Source of the DNA: Macrotrachela quadricornifera
Taxonomy: Eukaryota > Rotifera > Eurotatoria > Philodinida > Philodinidae
Direction of reading: 5' to 3'
Assembly (NCBI GenBank): GCA_022393335.1
Contig: JAJEKB010000790.1
Span: 291,009-355,008 of the forward strand
Length of the DNA stretch: 64,000 nt
Shown here: positions 57,833-64,000 of the stretch, one piece after another
How positions within the stretch are numbered: position 1 is the first letter of the stretch
Layout: each line of letters opens with the position of its first letter
Notes under the pieces: generated by a model
The model's input: only the letters and a program-made list of their open reading frames with translations
The model's database searches: none
What the model was told of the DNA's origin: nothing
Position numbers and translations under genes: made by a program

Positions 57833-58504
57833 TTATTCATCTTCATCCGACATATCACCGTCATGAACTTTTTCATTTTCAAATGTATCATGTTTCTTTT
57901 CAGAAGCTGATATTGATTTTCTAACAACAGGTTTTGATTTTGCTTTTGCTTTCTTTCCACTTTTACGCCATTTATCACGTAAAAATATAAATATATAATA
58001 AATTCCTATTATACATGTTATACAAATATAAAAAATTTCCATTGGTAAACTCCAAAAATTATATAAATTATTAATACCAATATGTATTTGTCGACATATT
58101 CGATAATCATTATCATCATAATCATCTTCATCACTATCATCATCATCACCATCATCAGATACAACACATAATCGAATTGTTGATGATTGATTTATATTAA
58201 AACGAAATTGTGTTGAATTTAATTCAATCATTGATTTTATATTTTCTTCTTCATTTTTATAATAACCAACAACAAGAATTGCTAGTGGTGTTATTTTATA
58301 ATATGCCATTAAATGTTCAACATTACATGTTAAATTATAATTAGCAACAAGTTCAATAGGAAAATCAGTTTGAATTTTATTTGTGTGATAAATTGTTTGA
58401 ACAGTAAATGATAATGAACAATTAGAATTATTTAATGATATATAATCACAAGTAAATAAAGAAAATTGTATAAATAATAAAAAAAGAATAAATAAAGGAG
58501 ACAT
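57833..58504 (-). CDS. Single-pass type I membrane protein, function unknown
   Basis: 223 aa in one exon. Signal peptide (LFILFLLFIQFSLFTCDYI), then an ectodomain of about 125 aa with several N-glycosylation sequons (NNSNCSLS, NYNLTC, ELNSTQ, NINQSS) and an Asp-rich loop (DDGDDDDSDEDDYDDND) flanked by cysteines. One transmembrane helix follows (EIFYICITCIIGIYYIFIFL), then a basic then acidic cytoplasmic tail (KSGKKAKAKSKPVVRKS, DGDMSDEDE). Convergent with the troponin I-like gene, with 158 bp between the stops. No domain family recognised. The Asp-rich loop could bind calcium, but this is speculation. Confidence 0.7.
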   Translation of the reverse strand: MSPLFILFLLFIQFSLFTCDYISLNNSNCSLSFTVQTIYHTNKIQTDFPIELVANYNLTCNVEHLMAYYKITPLAILVVGYYKNEEENIKSMIELNSTQFRFNINQSSTIRLCVVSDDGDDDDSDEDDYDDNDYRICRQIHIGINNLYNFWSLPMEIFYICITCIIGIYYIFIFLRDKWRKSGKKAKAKSKPVVRKSISASEKKHDTFENEKVHDGDMSDEDE

Positions 58505-61006
58505 ACTTATTCGTATAGAACGTTACGAATAATAGAAAGTAATAATTGTATGTATCACTATTTCTTACTTTTTTTTCGCTGATTCGGTCAAATGAGTCAC
58601 TGATTAAGATGGAGGACAATTCAACGTATAGAATATATTTAATCGAATTTAATAAATAAATAATTAAATAAATAAACTAATTATTAAAACTGTATATTTA
58701 ATTATATTATATATGATTAAATCGATTGAAATTTTAAATAATAATAAATCAAAATGAACTAAACATTTAAGTACAAAAATATTATTTACGTCTATAGATT
58801 TGTCGAATGACGTAGATTATAATGCATAATTAGTTTGTATCTAATATTAATCTAATCGAGAATTGATATTTATCTGTCATCATTTATCAATTATTTATTG
58901 TATACCTCATTTCCTTATCTATCAGCAAATTTCATAGAACAAGTAATTAATATTATTTTCGATTTTATTTACAGATCAATGTTTTTTCTGTCAAAATATT
59001 TATATTTTTGTTTATTTTATCATAGTTTTTTACTGTTAATTAAATAATTCCTGTATTGATTTATACTAATAGAAACGTTCAATCTAATCGTACATACTAG
59101 TTTATTAAGATTTATTTCATTTTTTTTTAAATATTTAGTTGATTCGTATGATATTTGAAATAATAATATAGCATTGACTTCCATCAGTGCGACGCATATC
59201 GTTCTACAAAAAATATTGCTACATGTTTGAGATGATACTATCATTGGACTATTAGTAATACTTGTTCTCGTCGAATATCAATTTGTGTGGTTGTAATGTG
59301 AGCGTTCCCGTGTCCGCCTATTTGATATATCTTTAATAATGATTATAATTTGCACTTAATAAATGGTATGTAAATTATTATTGTATATCGTGTTTTACTA
59401 CACCTTTTTCTCATTGTAGACAAATTTATAACACTTATTTTACTGTCAAAAATTTATTATTCACATTGAATCAGAGTGTCTGGGCCATTCTTTACATACA
59501 CACACTTTTCAAAAATTAATATCACGAGCAGATTACATACATTTTTACTAACAATTATAGAGCAGTACGTGAACAATGATAGCATCTGGTTATAAGCAAA
59601 ATTTCAGATTAGAATTAGATCATTCAATTTTTCTCGAATTATTGAGTGACAAGGGAGAAAACCAGTAACGTCATCATAACTCGAGAAAAAAATATCATAA
59701 AACTCAACAGTTTTCAGACTTTTTTTTTGTCATCTTTATGAAATCTAGTTCATTAGACAAATCCTATTTCAAATAGCATTAAACATGTCAGTATGTTTTC
59801 TCTTTAGTCCAGGCGCAAAGTATGCTTTTCAAGTATGTTAAAGTGTGAAGCCTAGTATTCAATTGCAAGAGGTATGAGAAAATTTGCGAACTGATCATCT
59901 ACATTTTAGTAAAATATCGCTCATAACGTCCTATTAGTGTTCCATTGATAGTAGAATTAAGTATCATTTAACAAGATCGATTATACACTAGTTCCTTTTA
60001 TCAACTCATTCACGCCACTTTGTTGAGTTTTTACAATCATTAGAAGAAATCATTCTTATCGAAACACAAATAAACCAATTTCCTTTTTATATAATTCATT
60101 TTCTATTTAGCATTGCATATTCTACGTACCGTACAATATATAGATTTCATGTGTATTATGATGAGTTCGACTTATAAGTATAGAAATAATCTTTAATATG
60201 ATTCAGATATGAATGTACATTGAAATAAAAAAAAAACGTTGTTTACTTTCGTAATACATTTTTTATATTTTAATATTTATATGTTGGTGAAGATAAAAAT
60301 ATCAAAAGATGCAGCAAATATCAGTTTTTCGTTGTATATAATTTATTGAAAAACAAAGAAAGTATGATAATAAAAAATATAGAATATGAATCGATGAAAT
60401 TCAATTTAGATGCACCATATTTGAATATAAGACGAAAATCATTTGTAATTCGTCTAACCTACGCGAACATGAGAATTTTGTAATTGACTGACAGTAATAT
60501 CAGAAGAAATAATAAGATTGCGATCAAAACAAGTTTATTTTAAAGAAAAATTATACACAGACGATATCTATTATTCAAGATTTGTCTAAACATGTAATAT
60601 ATCGAATCATGTCGTTTTGAAATTTGATTGTAATATTTTCTTGAGAGAAATGATATAGATTGTTTATCATACTGAATAGCCAGCTAATACGTTATATTTT
60701 GAAATGATATCGAAAAGGATTTTTATTTTTCTCATACGTATAACTAAACTATATTCAACTAAAACATTCTTTTTCTTGTTACTAACTGTTGATATTTCAA
60801 AAAAAAAATTTAATATCTTCATATCGCTAATTTAAAACATTTATTTTACTATGAGTTATTAAATCAACTATATTTTTATTCAATTTTTATATATGAAAGA
60901 AATAATGTAAAATTCTTATCTTATACAAGTGTATGAATCCAATGAAAATAAAGAAAAATTAAATAATGATCAAAGTTTTATATATTAATCTTTCTATTAA
61001 ATATTT
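58505..61006. other. Intergenic stretch
   Basis: 2.5 kb, AT-rich. Short frames (for example 59020-59244 on the minus strand) show no motif or splice continuation. No RNA gene, repeat array or element ends recognised. It includes the upstream region of the 57833-58504 gene. Confidence 0.45.
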
Positions 61007-61412
61007 TTATCCAATAATTGCTTGTTCATTAACAACATATTTTGCATGCATATTTCGACAACTTTTAATTGATATATAGAAAAGCCAAAGACAAGTTGGT
61101 ATAAGAATAACAATACTAATAAACATTATAATAAGTAAAACTAATGTATCAACACATACTGGTTGTACATCATTAAATGGATTCATATCATATTCTTCAG
61201 TAGAACATGGACCATAATTTTTACTAAAAACATTCCAACAAGGAGAACATTTACTGCATGTAATAGTAGATGATTCTAATAATAAAAAAATCTTTTTTTT
61301 TTGTTTCTATTTTAATTAATAAAATTATAAATTACTCACCAGTCATATTTGAATCACTATAATTTACAGAAGTCAATATAATAAATATAATGTTCAATAA
61401 TATAAATTGCAT
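61007..61412 (-). CDS. Small secretory-pathway membrane protein, two exons, function unknown
   Basis: Exon 1 61340-61412 and exon 2 61007-61275, joined by a 64 bp intron with donor GTGAGT, give about 113 aa. The N-terminus is a signal-like segment (QFILLNIIFIILTSVNYS). A short Cys-rich ectodomain follows (ITCSKCSPCWNVFSKNYGPC), then a transmembrane helix (TLVLLIIMFISIVILIPTCL) and a short cytoplasmic tail (SCRNMHAKYVVNEQAIIG) ending in TAA at 61007-61009. Each exon is too short to stand out as an isolated open frame, but splice phase, codon use and topology agree. I do not recognise a family. A longer 5' exon cannot be excluded. Confidence 0.65.
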
Positions 61413-61746
61413 CCTTGTTATCCGTTCAGAATTTTATATGTATGTGATCATGAAAATTATCTTTATCATACAATGTTAGTTGATAACGTGTAATAATTTC
61501 AATAATTTGTTTTTCATTTCTATCAAACTGAATTTTTTTATTTATACAAAATTTTGTATCAACAATTAATGACATCTATAAAAAAAATAATTTAACTAAT
61601 CAAAAAGTAAGATGGTAATGTATGGAAAAAGTATTATAGAATCTTGTTGTGATCATTGCGTATTTGAACTTGAGTATCTAAGAAATATAGAATATTCTAA
61701 ATATTTGATTTATAATTTTTTCTGTTCAATATTTAGGTCATTTTGA

Positions 61747-62584
<838 letters not shown>

Positions 62585-62861
62585 CAAAGACCAATTAACA
62601 TCGATATTATTACATTAGTCTTATGTTCCCGTTTTTTTTTTCTATTATCAACATTTTTTGTTGCTTTACTTCCCCTGTTAGCGTTATTTTCTTTTTTTTT
62701 TTCTCATTTTGAAGAACGAGTGTAAATAGAATCATATATATTCGTTTTTTAATCTTGCGTAATTACAACATCAGTCATAGTTATTATATCATGACTTACC
62801 TAAGTACAAAATGGATCATTTATTTAGAGAGAGAAAAAAATCAAAATAGTTTTAGACAACA

Positions 62862-64000
62862 ATGCCAGCTACGATAACTTATCCACCAGAGATTCTTTGT
62901 GAATTACAAGACAATACTGAATCTATCCGTAATATATGTATATTGGCTCATGTTGATCATGGTAAAACAACATTAGCTGATGATTTACTTGCTTCGAATG
63001 GAATTCTTTCGACACGTTTGGCTGGTAAAGTGAGTAAAAACGTTATAAATCAAACAAAAAAATATATCTGTTCATATTGTGATAATCATTGTATATAGGT
63101 ACGTTTAATGGATAGTCTTGAAGCTGAACAAATTCGAGGTATTACAATGAAATCTAGTGCTGTTTCACTTGTTCATGAAAAAGGTTCTTTAATCTTATTA
63201 TTAAATTGAAAATAGACAAAACAAAATTTCATTTTAATTTATTTAGATGATAAAAAATATTTAATCAATCTTATTGATACACCAGGACATGTAGATTTTT
63301 CATCAGAAGTTTCTACTGCAGTTCGTCTATGTGATGGTGCAATTATTCTTGTAGATGTTGTCGAAGGTGTATGTCCTCAGGTAGAAACAAAAATTTTAAT
63401 TAAAGCATTATATTATAAATCATAAATAATACATTGAATTCCTTTTTTTTTGTCTATAGACTTTAGCAGCTCTTCGACAAGCATGGCTTGAACATTTACG
63501 TATTATTGTTGTTCTTAATAAAATCGATCGTTTAATTATTGGTCTTAAAATGACTCCACTGGAAGCTTATTTTCATATTCGTGCAATTCTCGAACATCTA
63601 AATGCTGTTGTTGCAGAACAATTTGCATCGTTATTATTAGGAAGAAGTGTAAATAGTTTTAAACAAAATTTTTTCATTTATTTCTAATTATATGCTTCTC
63701 TATTTTTTTAGGTTGATCAAGAAGTTGTTCAGGAAGTGAATATTAATTCTTTGAAAGAAAGTACAATTTTTATATTTACAATATATTTAGATTAAGAATG
63801 ACAATAATAATGACAATGAGGATGATGATTGGACACGAAATGAATCTCAAATGTGTTTTTCACCACATTATAATAATGTTCTTTTTGCTAGTGCATTAGA
63901 TGGTTGGGCTTTTGGGTATGTAAATGAAATTTTATAAAAAAAAATAATATTTTATTTATTTATTTTTTGTATGTTTCATAAATAGGATTCATCATTTTGC
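62862..64000 (+). CDS. EFL1: Elongation factor-like GTPase 1, 5' part
   Basis: Runs off the window end. Exons at 62862-63030, about 63100-63182, 63248-63379, 63461-63648 and onward encode the translation-GTPase G domain: [20 protein letters not shown] (G1), [15 protein letters not shown] (switch I), [17 protein letters not shown] (G3) and [10 protein letters not shown] (G4). The sequence [15 protein letters not shown] and the insert with acidic [10 protein letters not shown] then [20 protein letters not shown] match EFL1/Ria1 rather than eEF2. EFL1, with SBDS, releases eIF6 from pre-60S ribosomes in the cytoplasm. Some splice joins in 63740-63800 remain uncertain. The start ATG at 62862 directly precedes the conserved [12 protein letters not shown] leader with no better upstream choice. 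Confidence 0.93.

Overview
The window is AT-rich nuclear DNA from a small invertebrate animal. Genes are dense and mostly carry many short (about 45-80 bp) GT-AG introns, and the standard stop codons are used. Animal-specific families are present: NCoR/SMRT corepressor, IA-2/phogrin receptor phosphatase, kinesin-2 KIF3A, HYLS1, RPAP3 and a troponin I-like protein. Tiny introns, low GC, a single-exon protein combining an ART-like and a TPR region, and several small non-autonomous DNA transposons together suggest a bdelloid rotifer (Rotaria/Adineta type). That assignment is inference; no search was run.

Layout. 1-4424 (+): 3' part of an IBTK-like RCC1/BTB protein. 4940-7151 (+): RTN4IP1-like mitochondrial oxidoreductase. 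7389-14470 (-): IA-2/PTPRN receptor with a pseudophosphatase signature. 14.5-18.2 kb: no gene seen, one foldback element. 18168-19673 (-): RPAP3. 20296-21227: a mariner-like element with long inverted repeats. 22906-23914 (+): small Thr-rich membrane protein with a tandem exon/intron duplication. 24119-25483 (+): HYLS1. 25784-25945 (-): an orphan coding exon. 26643-28588 (-): LRR membrane receptor. 31097-32840 (-): cytochrome P450. 35310-37334 (+): intronless protein with a degenerate ART-like region and TPRs. 39038-49113 (+): NCoR-type corepressor. 49755-53225 (+): KIF3A. 53394-55121 (+): tandem pair of 14-kDa phosphohistidine phosphatases (PHPT1). 55456-56004 (+): unknown proline-rich protein. 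56472-57674 (+): troponin I-like gene with an intron-split start codon. 57833-58504 (-): unknown single-pass membrane protein. 61007-61412 (-): small two-exon membrane protein. 61747-62584 (+): NDUFS7. 62862-64000 (+): 5' part of EFL1.

The genes are largely unrelated housekeeping, ciliary, signalling and secretory-pathway genes with no operon logic. The gap between KIF3A and the first PHPT1 gene is only 168 bp. The most unusual material is (i) the ART-like/TPR protein that has lost the expected ART catalytic residues, (ii) a set of different miniature inverted-repeat elements sitting inside unusually long introns, two of which (and a third intron) share an internal sequence module, and (iii) gene-structure oddities: a start codon split by an intron, a two-codon first exon and a tandem exon/intron duplication. 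No tRNA, rRNA, CRISPR array or telomeric repeat was recognised.
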